DNA of 64,000 nt from positions 1-64,000 of the forward strand of contig PYST01000034.1 of assembly GCA_003049485.1 (NCBI GenBank). Direction: 5' to 3'. Position numbers and translations under genes: made by a program. Source of the stretch: Ophioceras dolichostomum (lineage: Eukaryota > Ascomycota > Sordariomycetes > Magnaporthales > Ophioceraceae). The notes below the pieces were generated by a model that was not told the DNA's origin, ran no database searches, and was given only the letters and a program-made list of their open reading frames with translations. How positions within the stretch are numbered: the stretch's first letter is position 1; every line of letters starts with the position of its first letter. Below, piece by piece: positions 12,059 to 24,008 of the stretch.

Positions 12059-14859
12059 TCAAAGCCGAGCCTTCACCCGTGCTGCTGCCGCACCACCACC
12101 CTCCTTCTGCTCCTTCTGCTCAAGCATCCTCCCCAGCCCCTGGCTCAGCTCAACCCTCTCCCACCAGAACCGGCACAGCTCCAGCTCCCGCTCCGACAGG
12201 GCCGCAACCTCGGCGGGCGTGCCCGCGCTGGCGTCCTTCCATCTCGCTTCCTCGACCTCTGCCGTCCCGTTGCCGAGAAGACCGCCGCCGAGCTGCTCGG
12301 TGTTGCCCTCGCCGAAGACCATGATGCGCCCGACGTCCTTAGATTTAGACTTGGTCTTGTAGTCTGCGCTGAAGGGCGATTCGAAGGCCGGCCAGGTGAG
12401 TTCTGCTACCGAAGATTCGTCGTCTTTGGCACGCTTGTTGGAGGAGGAAGACGAAGAGGATGAAGAAGAAGGAACGGGAACGGGGTTTGGATCACCGTCC
12501 GGCGAGACGATAAAGCGCACGTACGCGCCGTGCAGCGCCTTAGACGTCGCCAGCAGGCCCGGCGCGTCGCCGCCCCCCAGCCTCGCGACGTCGTGCGACG
12601 TGAACGGCTGGTTCTCGGCGTGGTTCGCGGTGCCCCAGGGTGCGGACACGGGCGCGAAGCGGTAGACGTGCACTCTGCTGGTTTTTTTCGTCTCCGAAAG
12701 GAAGTGCGCCGTCTGCAGCACAGGGCACACGTACGCGTAGTGCGCGTACGCGGCGTCGAGGCGCGCCCACTGCCGGCCGTAGCCGCGCGGGATGGACGCG
12801 GCGTAGTGCGACAACGAGGAGTGGTCGACGTCGGAGTCCGGGCCCGAGGAGGCGGTAGTGGGGTCCGGGTAGAGCGCCGCGAGCTGATCTGCGTCGGCGG
12901 CGGACAGGGACGGGATGAGAGCCTGGAAGAAGGCGCGGAAGTGCGCGTCCGTGTCGGCTTCGGGGGGGACGAAGAGGGTGCCTTCGTTGGTGTTGTAGCC
13001 TGTTAGGATTGGGATGGCGAGGATGGCGCCTTTGCGGAGGGAGTGGATGGGGAGGTCGGGGATGATGGTGGCGTCGTCCGTGTTGTTATTGCTGGAGGAG
13101 AAGGAGTCGGTGGACCTGGTCACTAGAGTTGTGCCTTTGCCACCACTGCTGGCCTCCTGGGATATGGTGGCGTGCTTGTCGTTGGGGGTGGTTGAGTTGG
13201 TGGTGGCAGTCGTAGTCCCGTTGTTGTTGTTGCTGGCGGAAGTGCCGTTTCCGCTGTTGTGGTCGACGAGGCCGTCGATGACCGGTTGGAACGGCCAGCA
13301 CACGCTCTCCTGGTAGGCGTCCCAGACCCTGTGGCCGGCTTTGAGGATGGTCTGCAGCGGCAAGCTGCGCAGGCTGGACATGAGCTCCTCCTCTGGGACG
13401 CCTTCGACGCCCGCCGCGATCAGGAACTCGCGGAACTGCTTCAGATGTCGCGGGTGCGTGGGCACCAGGACGCTGCGGGCGGTCGGGCCGCCGGACTCGA
13501 GGATCGCCTTCTGGAACGGCGGTTCTGGGTCCGAGGCGTAGTGGATGAGATGATGGCCGATCTGGAGTGCAGTGAGTCTCGCGCGTTAGTCAAGAAAAAA
13601 AATCACGGGACGAGGACAACAGTCGTTATCCTGTTGTCTGATAAGCAACAATGGAGTGAGGAGGACGCTCTCTTCCTTACCGAGTGAGCACCCGCACTGA
13701 GACCCATGACGGTGACGTTCCTCTTGTCGCCACCGAACGCGGCGATGTTCTCCTGCACCCAGCGGAACAGCAGCTGCTGGTCCTTGAGCCCCAAGTTCAA
13801 CAGGCCCTCTTTGGCGGTGAGGGACGACGGCAAGAACCCGAGAGGGCCGACGCGGTAGTTGAAGCTGACACCCACGATGTCATCCCCGGCCCAGGACACG
13901 AAGCTGGCCATGTTGCGATCGGCGCCCGCGCCGGTGTTGAAGCCGCCGCCATGGACATACACTACAACGGGTAGGGGAGTTTGCGTTTGCGTTTGCTTTT
14001 TCTCCCTCTTCTCCACTTCGCCTTCCACTCCTGCCGACTTTGACGAAGAGGAGGAGGACGAGGACGAGGACGAGGACGACGAGCCACCAGCTGCCCCTGG
14101 GAGGCTCCGCAGCGGCACGTACACGTTGACGTTGAGGCAGTCCTCGCCGGCAGCCACGCCCTCGGGCGGCTCGTGCACACCGGGACAGACCTCGCCCATC
14201 TCGGCCGCGCTGAACAACAGCTCCGCGTCGCTGGAGTTCAGCGGCTGTGGCGGCCGGAACCGGTTCTCGCCGCCCGTGCTCTGCGCGAAGGGCACGCCGA
14301 GGAAGGCGGCCAGCTCCTTGGGGTACTCCGGGCCAGCGGGCTGCACCCTGCCCACGTACGTGCCCTGCGAAAGCCTCACCTTGGGCGCGGAAGGGTCTGC
14401 GGACGCCAGGGGAGCGCCGGGCTTGGCGCCCGTTTTCTTCGGGGCACCATCCATCTTTTTCGTTGAAGCAGCGGTGGTGAGCGGTAGTTGACGGGAGGAA
14501 GAAGAAGAAGAAGAAGAAGAAGAAGAGGGTGTTGATGCGGCGGCAGCTTTGGAGGCCGGGAAGCTTTCGCTGGGTTGATCCTGGTCGTCGCTCGGACTGC
14601 TCAAGCTCGGGGTGTGCATGGGCGTTTGCGGAGAAGAGGAGGTATAAGTAGCCGTCTCATCTCCCTGGTCGGCCGGCTTATTGATCCCGATGCCGGTGGT
14701 GCTGGTGCCGTCGCCATGATACGCGGGAACCAACTTTCCCGGCTGCCGGTAAGTCTGTCGGTCGTCGCCCCGCTGCACCCAATAGAACATGACCAGGAAG
14801 ACGGCGATGACCCAGAAGATCACGCCCGAAGACAGCAGCGAACGCCGCCGGACTGGCAT
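12059..14859 (-). CDS. Membrane-anchored type-B carboxylesterase/lipase-like protein
   Basis: Alpha/beta-hydrolase of the type-B carboxylesterase family. Two exons on the minus strand, 14859-13681 and 13561-12059, giving 893 residues; the join is AGAHS|IGHHLIHYA. The N-terminus has three arginines followed by one hydrophobic segment (about 11-28), predicting a type II signal anchor with the catalytic domain in the lumen or outside. Oxyanion loop HGGGF starts at His303; the nucleophile elbow is GLSAG with Ser388 (most members have GESAG); the likely acid is Glu586 (NTNEGTLF) and the likely His is 707 (ANHAENQPF). Poly-Ser runs sit at about 110-121 and 258-271, the second just before the oxyanion loop, and Asn/Thr/Ser-rich and Ser-rich inserts lie in the C-terminal half, making it longer than the usual 550 residues. 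Substrate is unknown. Confidence 0.88.
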
Positions 14860-16465
14860 CGTTTTCGGCCCTGGCTTGGCTGCTCTCTCTTGTTCAAGAG
14901 CTTATTCCCGCCCGCTGCTTATGTGATTTTACGAGGCTTCTCAAGAGGAGCTCCGCTACCACATGCAGTTTGCTGCTTGTGCTGGCCGATGCGGTGGTGT
15001 CCGTTCGCTTCCTCCCTTTGCTTTGATTTCCGGCAGTTAATTTGGGCCAATGTTCATAGCTGTTCTTCCGCTGCCACGGAATATCCTGCCGTCTCACAAA
15101 AAGGAGCTAAGCGAACGCCGAAGGGGCAGGTTTGATGGAAGGAATCAGGCAAGCAGGCAGGCACCAGGTGCCACCAGAGAGCGTTGTCTGGCTTCTGGCC
15201 CTGCTGACGCCGAAGAGTGAGCTGGTACTTCTGTCGTAAGGTAAAACAAGAGAGAAAGGGGATAAGAAGAAGAAAGTCTCTATGTTTAGAAACAACAACT
15301 AATTCGATGCAAAGACCTCCAGACTATCCTTTTCTATCTGCCTTTCAGGTTTCACAAGAGACTGACTGGTCGAGCTAATTTTTTCCCCTTTCCCCTCACC
15401 CCTGCCAGCTGCGATCGCGCCTCTCCAATATGGTCTGCCTGGCGCGTCCTGAGTGGCGTTTGATGGGTGCCCGAGGTTGCAATCACGCACTGACTCTTTG
15501 GGCCTAGACCCCCTATACCGATAACTAGAGCTTTCCAGAATAAGCTACAAAATAAGCATACTTGAACGGCAAGGCCACACAGACGAGCAAGGCTGAACGA
15601 GGCCGGTGAAGGGGAGCTGTTCAAAGAGTTCACGTTCCCAGTTGGTTTTGCAGACCTGTCTGTTTTCTCTATGAGATGCTCATTCTTGCACACACTCGGG
15701 CCCAAAGTTCTGACCCCAAAGCCAGTATCAAATTTAGCAGACTTGTCATTTCATTGATTTTAACAAAGGGACTTCGTCTATCATAAAGTGGCCCCCATTC
15801 CTCGTTAACCAGGAAATAGGGTCAGTCATAAGTTTCACCCCACAGCACGTCGCCGAGACTCAGTTTGAAGGCCTGCTGGGATCAGACAGATTCGACGACA
15901 GCCAGCAAGGTGACAGGGCTTGAAGCACAGACAAAGGAAAGAAAGCGAAGGGAAAAGAAAAAAATAAAGCGAAAAAAAAATGGAACAAAGACAAATAACC
16001 AATACAGCAAAGTACCTAAGTACCCAGGACTCCTTGCTTGTGTGTAAAGCTGCATATGCAGAATCGGGCTCGAGTCCCAACATTCGTTCGCCTAATGAGA
16101 GGGAACAGACGTATGACATACGACGCTGCTTGGTAAAGCTGGATGGGCGCGCATCGAAAAGTGAAGGCAAATAAATGAGAGACGGTGCGAATGAGGAAAA
16201 GAAGACAACGTGAAGAAGAAAGAGGCAGGGGGGGAGGCGAAATAGTACACATAGAGAGACGCAATGAAAAGATATCTCAGGGATGGGTATGGATAGCGAG
16301 CGGCAGGCACGGATGAGGTGGGAAGGTGGTTCTCATCCCTATCATACGGTTCGTTTCGTCGACTCTCCCTTCTCCTCTCCTCCCCCCTCTTTTGTTTATA
16401 AGTCAGCTCAGTCTGAGGCGTACGAGGCCCCCTAATAGACCACAACTTCAACCTTGTCCCCAACC
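14860..16465 (-). other. Intergenic region upstream of the esterase-like gene
   Basis: No gene is supported on either strand. It holds the probable promoter of the minus-strand esterase gene on its left side and the 3' UTR of the next minus-strand gene on its right. A-rich runs lie at about 15940-15990. Confidence 0.45.
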
Positions 16466-18811
16466 TCACCGTGCAGCAGTGACCATAGCATTCGCAGCCT
16501 GTATCGGCGAGCCGCCTCCTCCCGACGGCATCATGGACTCACGCTTCGCGCGCTGGCGCCTGGCCCACTCGCGCGACCGCTCGGCAGCCTCCTGCCTCGC
16601 GAGCTTGGCCATGTTCTCGCGCTCGCGCTGCCCGCGCTCCCGCTCCTCAGTCAGGCTGTTATCGCGCTTGAAGATGTCGCGCCCGCGCCGCTTCTGCTGC
16701 TCCACGTCCTCGGCCGTCACGCTGCTGCCGCCTCCGCCGCCGCCGCTGGTTGACGTCGACGCCGCCCTGCTGGTCTCCTTCTTAGCGGTAGTAGTAGTAG
16801 TAGTTGTTGTTGTGTCTGCTACTGCTACTGATGTGGGGTCGCGGCCTCGGGTGGTCAGCGGCTGGAGAGACGACGATGCGTTAGACGCTATGCTCAGCGG
16901 GCGGCGCCCGGGGCTGGCACCCCCGATGGTGAGTCGCTTCTTCGCCACCGAAGAGGTCGTGGCGGCCGTCGCCATGGTCACGAAATCACCGTTCTCGACG
17001 CCTGCGGTCTTGGAGTTCTGGCGCGCGCGGCTGGCGATAGTCTCGCGGGGGAGGCTCGTGGGCGCCGCCAGGCTCGCGCGGACGGGGCGCGCCTTGAACT
17101 CGCGGCGCTTGCGCTCCTCCTCCTCCGCGGCGCGCAGCTTGGCCTGGTGCTCCTCCCTCTTCCGCCGTGATATAGCTTCTCCGGGGAGTTCGAACGTGGG
17201 GCGGGTGGGGAGTCTGGCTGAGCGCGCTCGCTGCAGCGTGGTGACTTGCGCCTGCGCCTGAGAGGGGGCGGCGGGCTTCTCGCCGCTGACTGCTCGCGCG
17301 AGCCGCGCATCGCGTTGCTCCTTAAGCTTCCTAGCCACGGCCTCGCCTGGCAGCTCGAACGTCGGGTGCGTCGCGGGCTTCGTCGACTTCGCTAGTGGCT
17401 TCGGTTGGCGAAGGCTGGCGGGCGTAGCGACTTCCCTCTTTGTGGGCGGACCGGCCGAGGGCTTCTGGCCATCCCTTTTGGTAACCGTGGACGAGGATCT
17501 CCGCAGTGAGTTGCCCCGAGTCAGCTCGGTGGCCGAGGCCCGTACTGTGTTGGCCTTCGCTGGCCTCTTGGTTGTCGACGACGTTCTCTTGAGAGTGTCC
17601 TGTTTGTTCGCGACGGGTTTTGCAGTCTTCTCGGGTGATGGAACGGGCTCGACACGGACTACCCGGTCTAAAGCCTCTAGCTGCTCCTCGAGCTGGTCGA
17701 GAGCCTCGAACGAGTCCTCGATTCGAGGGGTGGGAGCTATTGCGGGGGAGCTGCCATCGTAGGCGACGTAGGTCACAGGCATGTACTGGCTTGCTTCCCG
17801 GGGCGGCGTCATGTATTCGAATTGGGGATCCATTGCGGTTGTGCTCGTTTTCGTGGAGGTTGTCGGTGTGGTTGCGGTTGTCGTTTTGGCCTGTCCCTTG
17901 ACTCCCGTCTTGTGCGCTACGAGTTTCCTTCCACAGTCCTCGATTGGGGTCGCAAGCAGGGTGTAAGTGGTCGCAGTGGTAGGAGCGTTCTCGTTCGAGC
18001 TGGTGCCCACCGAACTGGTCCCACTCTGTATCAAGTTGCAGCCGAAGTAAACCTTGCCGTTGGGATCAGGGACCGCGGAATTTTCCTGGCTGGACGACTT
18101 GCCGATTTCGCGCCGATACTTTTCTGCAGCGGCCGACGAAGCAGGCACAGATAGCACGTACTCGAATTGGCCGGCGTCGTGTTTCTTCCACTGCTCCTGG
18201 ACAAATTTGCTGTTCAATGAAGGCGAGCCGGCTGGCAGACAGGAATGCTTGTTAGTTAGTTCTGGCAGTTCATGTGTCAAGACGGAACGGAAACATTGTT
18301 CGCAAGGCGATCCCTGGAAGATGTCGTTCGAGATATGGACCAGGATGGCTAGTCAGTGTAACTCACCCTCACCCTCACCCTCAGTTACGGCGAGAGACTT
18401 CGACTTGGGCTCGCCACTGGGAGTAGTGCTCGTGCCGCAAGTGCCAGAGGTCGAGAGCTGGCAGCGGTCGCGGTGACTGTCGGTCTTCTGGGGCGTGTAG
18501 GGCGGTGGTGGCGGCAAGAATGTGTCTGTCTCGATTGCGGGGCGCTTTTGACGAGGTGGTTTGCGGATCGATTCGCAAAATTCCTTCTCAGTGCTGTCGC
18601 CGATGTGAAATTGTTCGAGCCGGCGGGCAAGCGAGCCGGGGGTGGTGGCCTCCAATGCAGGAATGTTTTGGGTCTGCTTGATGTCGAGCTCCTCCAGCAC
18701 TGAAAACTTGTTCGCCTTGCCGTTATTGTTGTTCCTCGAGGGCGATGAAGCTGGCGACGGGAGAGGGCTCGAGGAGTCTTCGAGAATGTCGACGCTTATT
18801 ACCCCGGCCAT
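16466..18811 (-). CDS. Conserved-looking basic low-complexity protein with two FELPGEA repeats
   Basis: I do not recognise a functional family with certainty. Two exons on the minus strand, 18811-18367 and 18231-16466, give 736 residues. ATG 18811 starts MAGVISVDILED; an in-frame ATG at 18877 would add 22 residues. Features: an N-terminal conserved-looking block with LARRLEQFHIG, a FVQEQWKKHDAGQFEYVL segment, long Ser/Thr/Lys/Pro-rich linkers, two copies of PTFELPGEA(V/I) followed by charged helices (the second running EEHQAKLRAAEEEERKRR), a nine-Thr run coded by a TAG/TTG triplet repeat on the + strand, and a C-terminal charged helix. The basic repeats followed by charged helices faintly recall TPX2-like microtubule-binding motifs, but that is only a guess. 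The first donor lies in a tandem GGGTGA repeat offering several in-frame donors. Confidence 0.75.
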
Positions 18812-20142
18812 TATCGGTCGGGGCAGGGAGACCTTGAGTCCTTGTTCCCTGAGACAAACACGGCCGGGGGAGGTCATAAAATGGCAAGGGTATGCGTGTG
18901 CTCTGCAGCGGGTAGCAATTTCGTGCTGTAAAACAAGGGGGAATGACCACCGATTGGCCTAAGCCTGGTCCGGTGATCTGATCCAAAAAAGCCTAGATTT
19001 ATGCTCAGTACGAACTGCGATGAATTGATGGTCTGAATCGGTCTGAACCGTTGAGGAGGGTTGCAAATGTCGCAGGAGCACGGGAAAAAGGGATCTTAGT
19101 CCACGGACACGGGTAAATAAGCCATGGTGGTGTTTCTTTATTTACTCCCGACTCGTTGCCGGCCTAGTCAATCGCCCCTCCTCCACTCCAGCCAATCTGA
19201 GGGCACATATTCCGCACGGAGACAAGAACGAACGAGCAACATGGCTGCTTCCGTGGAATATCACTGCTACACCCCCTCCAACCTGAAAGGAAGGCGGGGA
19301 AGGCCTCTCCAACCAAAAAACAGGAATCGTCCTGCATATAAGAAACGCGGGTGCTGGAACCTGCCGGTTGCTGTTTTGGGAGCTGGAATGTCCTGTCCGG
19401 CTTCTGGTCAGACCGTGCACAACTTGCAGAACAAAAAAGTAAACACACGAGGAAGCAAGATCAAGATCGTGATGGACGATCAGCGCTCACAGAATCTCAT
19501 CTGATGGACATGGCTTGATTTCTCCTGCAAGCTATCTATCCAGAGAGTCGAAGAGATCCCGCAAATCATCAATTCAGGGTTCTATACCTCGCAACTGTGA
19601 CCCCAGAACTTTGATTGCGTGGGCTTTTTCAGACGTTCCTCAGCCCCTGAGACTCGCGGCGCATGGACGCGGGTGAGAGGAGCTCGATGACTAAGACACG
19701 CGTCGTCGCGCGACCTGCATGCGGGGTTTGTGGCGCTTCGCGTCAAGTGCCCCTCCCTTCCTGCGGCACGGGTTTCACAGATCCGAGCTCCTTCACAACC
19801 GGACATTAGAGAATGGATGTTTCTTCAAGTCGACGGTTTTCTGTGAAAACCACATGTGAAGGACAGTGCCTTCCTGTGGTGGTGGACTCGGAAGCGTCTG
19901 GTGCGCTTTGTGGCACCCCAAGAGCCCCTTTGCAAGTCATTCCTCAGCGCCTTCGGTTTGCGCCTGGAGTGCTGGCGCATGTTCTGTCGGGATTCGCACA
20001 AGAGTCTGCGGGAGAGGTGTTGACGAGGCTTCGGGCGCCTCCGAAGGCTCCGATGCAGGCATTGGGAGTTTGGCTGTAATTGACGGTTAGGCATGGTGTA
20101 AACCTGTCAGAGCCCAAAGTTACGAGCAGCGCGTATAGCAGG
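18812..20142. other. Intergenic region between the FELPGEA gene and DAD2
   Basis: No gene is supported. The left end should hold the promoter of the minus-strand gene starting at 18811, the right end the 3' UTR of DAD2. Short open frames on both strands (for example 19813-20079 and 19124-19504) lack family resemblance. Confidence 0.45.
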
Positions 20143-20521
20143 TCAGTTGCTTCTAAACGTACCCGAGGCCATATTGATGGCTTGCAAAACGTTGTGCCAG
20201 TTTCCAAGCACAAGAGCGATGGCTATAGGCCACGGACATTAGTCAGCCATCGTTCAAACGAAGGCACTAACAGACGAGGACGAAACAATGCGGGAGTCTC
20301 TCACCTTCCGTTCCATCAGATAATGTCCCTAGTTTCTGTTCAAGAGCCTCCATCTGTGACGCGACTGCAGCGCTCAGATCACGAAGTTCCTTGAGATTCT
20401 CCAATTCGGCCTTCTTCTCGTTCACACGTGCCTGAAGAGCAGGCGATTGGGCGGACCCAGCACTTCCTGCCGCCGAAGGCTGGCGCAAGTGCCCTGAGAT
20501 AGATCGCGTAGGGAAAGACAT
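20143..20521 (-). CDS. DAD2: DASH complex subunit Dad2
   Basis: Subunit of the DASH/Dam1 ring that couples kinetochores to spindle microtubules. Two exons on the minus strand, 20521-20305 and 20222-20143, giving 98 residues. The donor is GTGAGA; the 82-base intron has a CTGACTAAT branch region and ends in CTATAG. Exon 1 encodes MSFPTRSISGHLRQPSAA and the helical LQARVNEKKAELENLKELRD; exon 2 supplies the short conserved tail with GNWHNVLQAINMA, which the unspliced frame lacks. ATG 20521 is the first ATG in frame; the frame stays open further upstream but has no ATG there. It is divergently placed to shugoshin, with 423 bases between the two starts. The open + strand frames over it are shadows. 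Confidence 0.95.
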
Positions 20522-20944
20522 GGTGGCAATCGTAGACAGAAATCTTAGGCCGGAACTGTGTCCAAGATTTAATAATCTTGCTGGAAACAAAGTGCATCAT
20601 CAACATGGATTGGAGAGTTGAATGCCCAAAAGTGGCTTTGCAGTGCGTCAATGGTTCAAGCCACACCCACCCACTTAGTGTCGCTGCCGGGCCAACCGGG
20701 GCTCCTAATACCCCTGTCTACGCTAATGCACTTCAGGGCATGAGTAAATATCTGAATTCTTCCACAAGCCGAGCCACGATATTTTCCTTCCAACAGAGGC
20801 ACAACCACATGCCAATTGCGCACTTTCGTCGCCTTTCCACCTCGATTGAGAATCGCAATAAATCCGAGCGATCAAAGATTCTGCCAGCAACCCGCGAAAC
20901 CAGACACTGCTTGACTGCGACACGATAAAAACACGGTGTGCGCC
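20522..20944. promoter_or_regulatory. Shared divergent promoter of DAD2 and shugoshin
   Basis: 423 bases separate the start codons of two chromosome-segregation genes read in opposite directions. A CGCGAAA at 20893-20899 matches the CRCGAAA consensus of the Swi4/Swi6 cell-cycle box used in yeast G1/S promoters. A single match may be chance. No other gene fits in this interval. Confidence 0.6.
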
Positions 20945-23364
20945 ATGGCACGGCTGAACGAGCCAGTGTCGATGGACAACATAGAAACGTGTAAGCCTCT
21001 AAGATCCGCGCAAGACCGGCAGCGATACACTTAAATTGACAGTCAGGTGCTTCGCCTTGTGCAGTCAGAAGGAAGTTTCTCCGCCAAAACCGCGACATTG
21101 CCCGGATCAATTCCGCCCAGTCTCTGAGGATTCGAAGCCTCGAGAATGAGTGCGCGCGACTGCTTTCGGAAAACCTCGACCTCCGGGGCCAGGTCCTGAG
21201 ACTCGAGAAGGAGGCCGAGGAGAACTCGTCGCATAGGATCGCCGACCATGCGCTAGAAATCAAGGCTAAAATGGAGGCCCATCTCCTCGAATGGAGCTCT
21301 CTACTCTCAGGTCTAGGCCTTGAGCCACCGAGGAAACGGCAATCGATCGAGAGAAAGCGCAAGAGCGCGCAGCATCGGACCAGCTTAAGTCGCAACTCTC
21401 CGCTGTGCAGGCCACGAAATCCGACCAGGAATATCGATGCTGTGGCTATGCAGGAGGGGAGACTACCTCCAATCCACGAGCACAAGTCGTATCCTAGACA
21501 GACGCTGAAGTAAGTGTCGCCGAGCTTGAATGGACATCAAGACTCTACATTTGATTGCTAATATGGTACCGAGGACAGTCGCGAAGAAATTCTTGCCCTC
21601 TGCCCCGAGGCAGAGGATTCAACAAACTCTCCAGATCTGGGTCCGCCTCCGGTGTCCAGATTCGTCGACGAAGACCCGATCAAGCGCGATTCGCCGCCGA
21701 GGCCAGCCGAGTACCGCGTCTTCACTGACACGCGCCCGGTCGACCTTATTTTAGAGCCTCCTCAACAACCCGGCGTGTCGTCAGATATTGTTGCTCCGAA
21801 GAAGAAGCACTTGGTCGAACCGACGCCCAAGAAGGATGTTCAGACGCTGTCGGCAACATCAAAGGCGGACCCTACACCACCCCCACCAATCGCCAGCACC
21901 TCAAAGCCAAGCTCGAAGCGGAAATTCGCTACCAGTGATGAAAATGAGGCACGTAAAGCCGAGGCGGGGATAGATTCGTTGAAGAGTATGAAGGGTATGA
22001 CCGATAAGTCGGCAGCGCCGAGAGATGTTAAGGGCAAAAGGAGTATCAAAGAGCTGTCGGCCGCCAGGCGAGAGGCTAGAGAAAAGTCGCTGGCGGGCCC
22101 GACAGTAGCACCTCGGCAGCCCTTGGCAACGAAGAGCACGAACGAGTCGCCGAGGAAACTTGTCACCAGCAATGGGAGTGGATCGGTGGACGACGGCAAC
22201 TTGATCAAGCAAGTTGCTGGGAAGGAGTCGAAACCTAAGGAGAAATCCGATTTGAAACCTAAGGAGAAGTCCAAGGAGGCACATTCGACGCCTGTGCTGG
22301 AGGTGAAGATACCAACCGAGCTGCCTAAGGCCCCCGAGACAGCAACGATCCCCGAACCCGAGGACTTCCCTCCACCGATCGACAGCCGGCCACTCTCTCC
22401 CGATACGCCAGCAAGGCTGGCCGCCTCGCGAGGCCATTCTTGCGACACCCCGCCTCCGAAAGATGTCTCGACGGGTGGAGATATGGGTCGGGCCGGCAGG
22501 CGGGTGAGGGCGGCCATCAGTTACGCGGAGCCGAACCTGAGAGATAAGATGCGGCGGCCGACGAAACAGCTGTTCGATGCCGTCGCTGGGGAGGGCAAGT
22601 TCAAGCATCGTGCCTCGATCAGCACCCACAAAGACGATGCAGCTCCAGCCTCGGCGACGAAGAGCACTTCAGGCGAGACCAGCACTGGGAAGCCATCCTC
22701 GATCCGTGAACCGAGCGGCCGGGAGGGCGCGATCAGCCCATTGACTCACAGGACGACGACGCCCACTCCAAGCGACCTCCCACAATCGATCGTTACAAAC
22801 AGACGCAAACGATCCTCGTCGATCGGTGGCGGGAGGGACGACTCCGTCTCCGGACAGACAGAGCAGAACGGCCGCTCTGTGACTACCAAGGACACCGTGG
22901 TGGTGAAGGAGGAGAAGGACCAGGAGGAGCGCGTCGTGGACCCATACGATTTCACGGAATCTTCCCCAGCCGAAGCCGCCGACAGTAAAGCAGGCTCGAC
23001 GGCAGGGGCGGTCAGGGGCTCCTCCGGCGCTCAGCGTGGCGTCGGCACCAAGTCGTCGTCGTCTCGACGGGCTCACCACCCCGCATCCTCCTCGGCAGAC
23101 GACGACGACGAGTACTACGTGCCCCCATCGCGCCAACACATCAAGTCGTCCAAGTCAGCGGCGGTGGCGTCATCGGGCGGCAGGAAGAGGGCTTCTCTGG
23201 CTGTGCCCAAGAATCCGTCCATGCTGGCTGCGGTCGACTCGGACGACGACTACTTCGACACGTCGTCGCGGTCCGGCGGCTCCGGCGGCGGCGACGCGGC
23301 AGACCAAGACCAGCAGTTGTCGGCTCGCGACAGGATATCGAGGCGACGCAGCATGATGTTATGA
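20945..23364 (+). CDS. SGO1: Shugoshin (centromeric cohesin protector)
   Basis: Shugoshin recruits PP2A and the chromosomal passenger complex to centromeres and protects cohesin until anaphase. Three exons: 20945-20990, 21065-21509 and 21579-23364, giving 758 residues. The first exon encodes only MARLNEPVSMDNIET plus one base; splicing restores ETFRRKFLRQNRDIARIN, the start of the N-terminal coiled coil (about 16-95, including IADHALEIKAKMEAHLLEW) that binds PP2A in this family. A long disordered Ser/Lys/Pro-rich region follows. The C-terminal SGO motif is at about 467-500 (GRAGRRVRAAISYAEPNLRD, then KMRRPTKQLF), which binds phosphorylated histone H2A in other species. Branch sites such as TGCTAAT precede the third exon. 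Downstream is the convergent VPS29. Confidence 0.96.
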
Positions 23365-24008
23365 GATGACATGATGATGGCGGAGGCAGGACTGCCACGG
23401 TAGGGTCGGGCTGACCTTCTCTCGACCCCTCCCTCCCTCTCCGCATGATGATGACCATATCACGGGCGTTTTCGGCGTAGCTCTCTCTGTTCTTGTCCTT
23501 ACTCTCTTTTTCTTTTTTTTGTATAAACATTCACCACATCGAACCTCCAACTCACGCAATACCTAGTTTGGATGAAAGAAGAGTACAACCTGTTGTAATC
23601 ACGTTCACGGCATGGAAGGTCACATTGCTTGGAGATACCATTTTGGAATTAGCCACGTTTCCTGTTTTCTCTCTCGCGTCTCTGAAGTCTTAAAGAATTA
23701 TACGATAAATCCCCTCACAGTCCGTTCGTTGTTTGGATTCTTAGCCCGACGACCGTGCCGGTGATTTTGGGTGGCCGAAGTGATGATGGAACCTAAAATA
23801 TGATATGCAGGTCGCCAAATATTACCGCCCCTGCCCGCCCTGTAGAATAGCAAGTGTTGTGCTGATAATCTGACAGACCATAGCAATCACTGAAGCTGCA
23901 CTAGCTGCCATGTCTTTGCTACCGAGCTCGACCTCTACTCCATTTCCCACCCTGCCTCCCCTGCCACTCCTGTGATAGATATTGCAAAGCCGAAGCATGC
24001 CCCAGTAG
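23365..24008. other. Convergent 3' region between shugoshin and VPS29
   Basis: Contains the two 3' UTRs. T-rich on the + strand near 23490-23520. No gene, RNA or repeat is recognised. Confidence 0.5.

Noticed and set aside
13603..14859. Reading the esterase gene as two separate genes
   Set aside because: The intron 13680-13562 joins SAGAHS to IGHHLIHYA in frame, restoring one continuous hydrolase domain.
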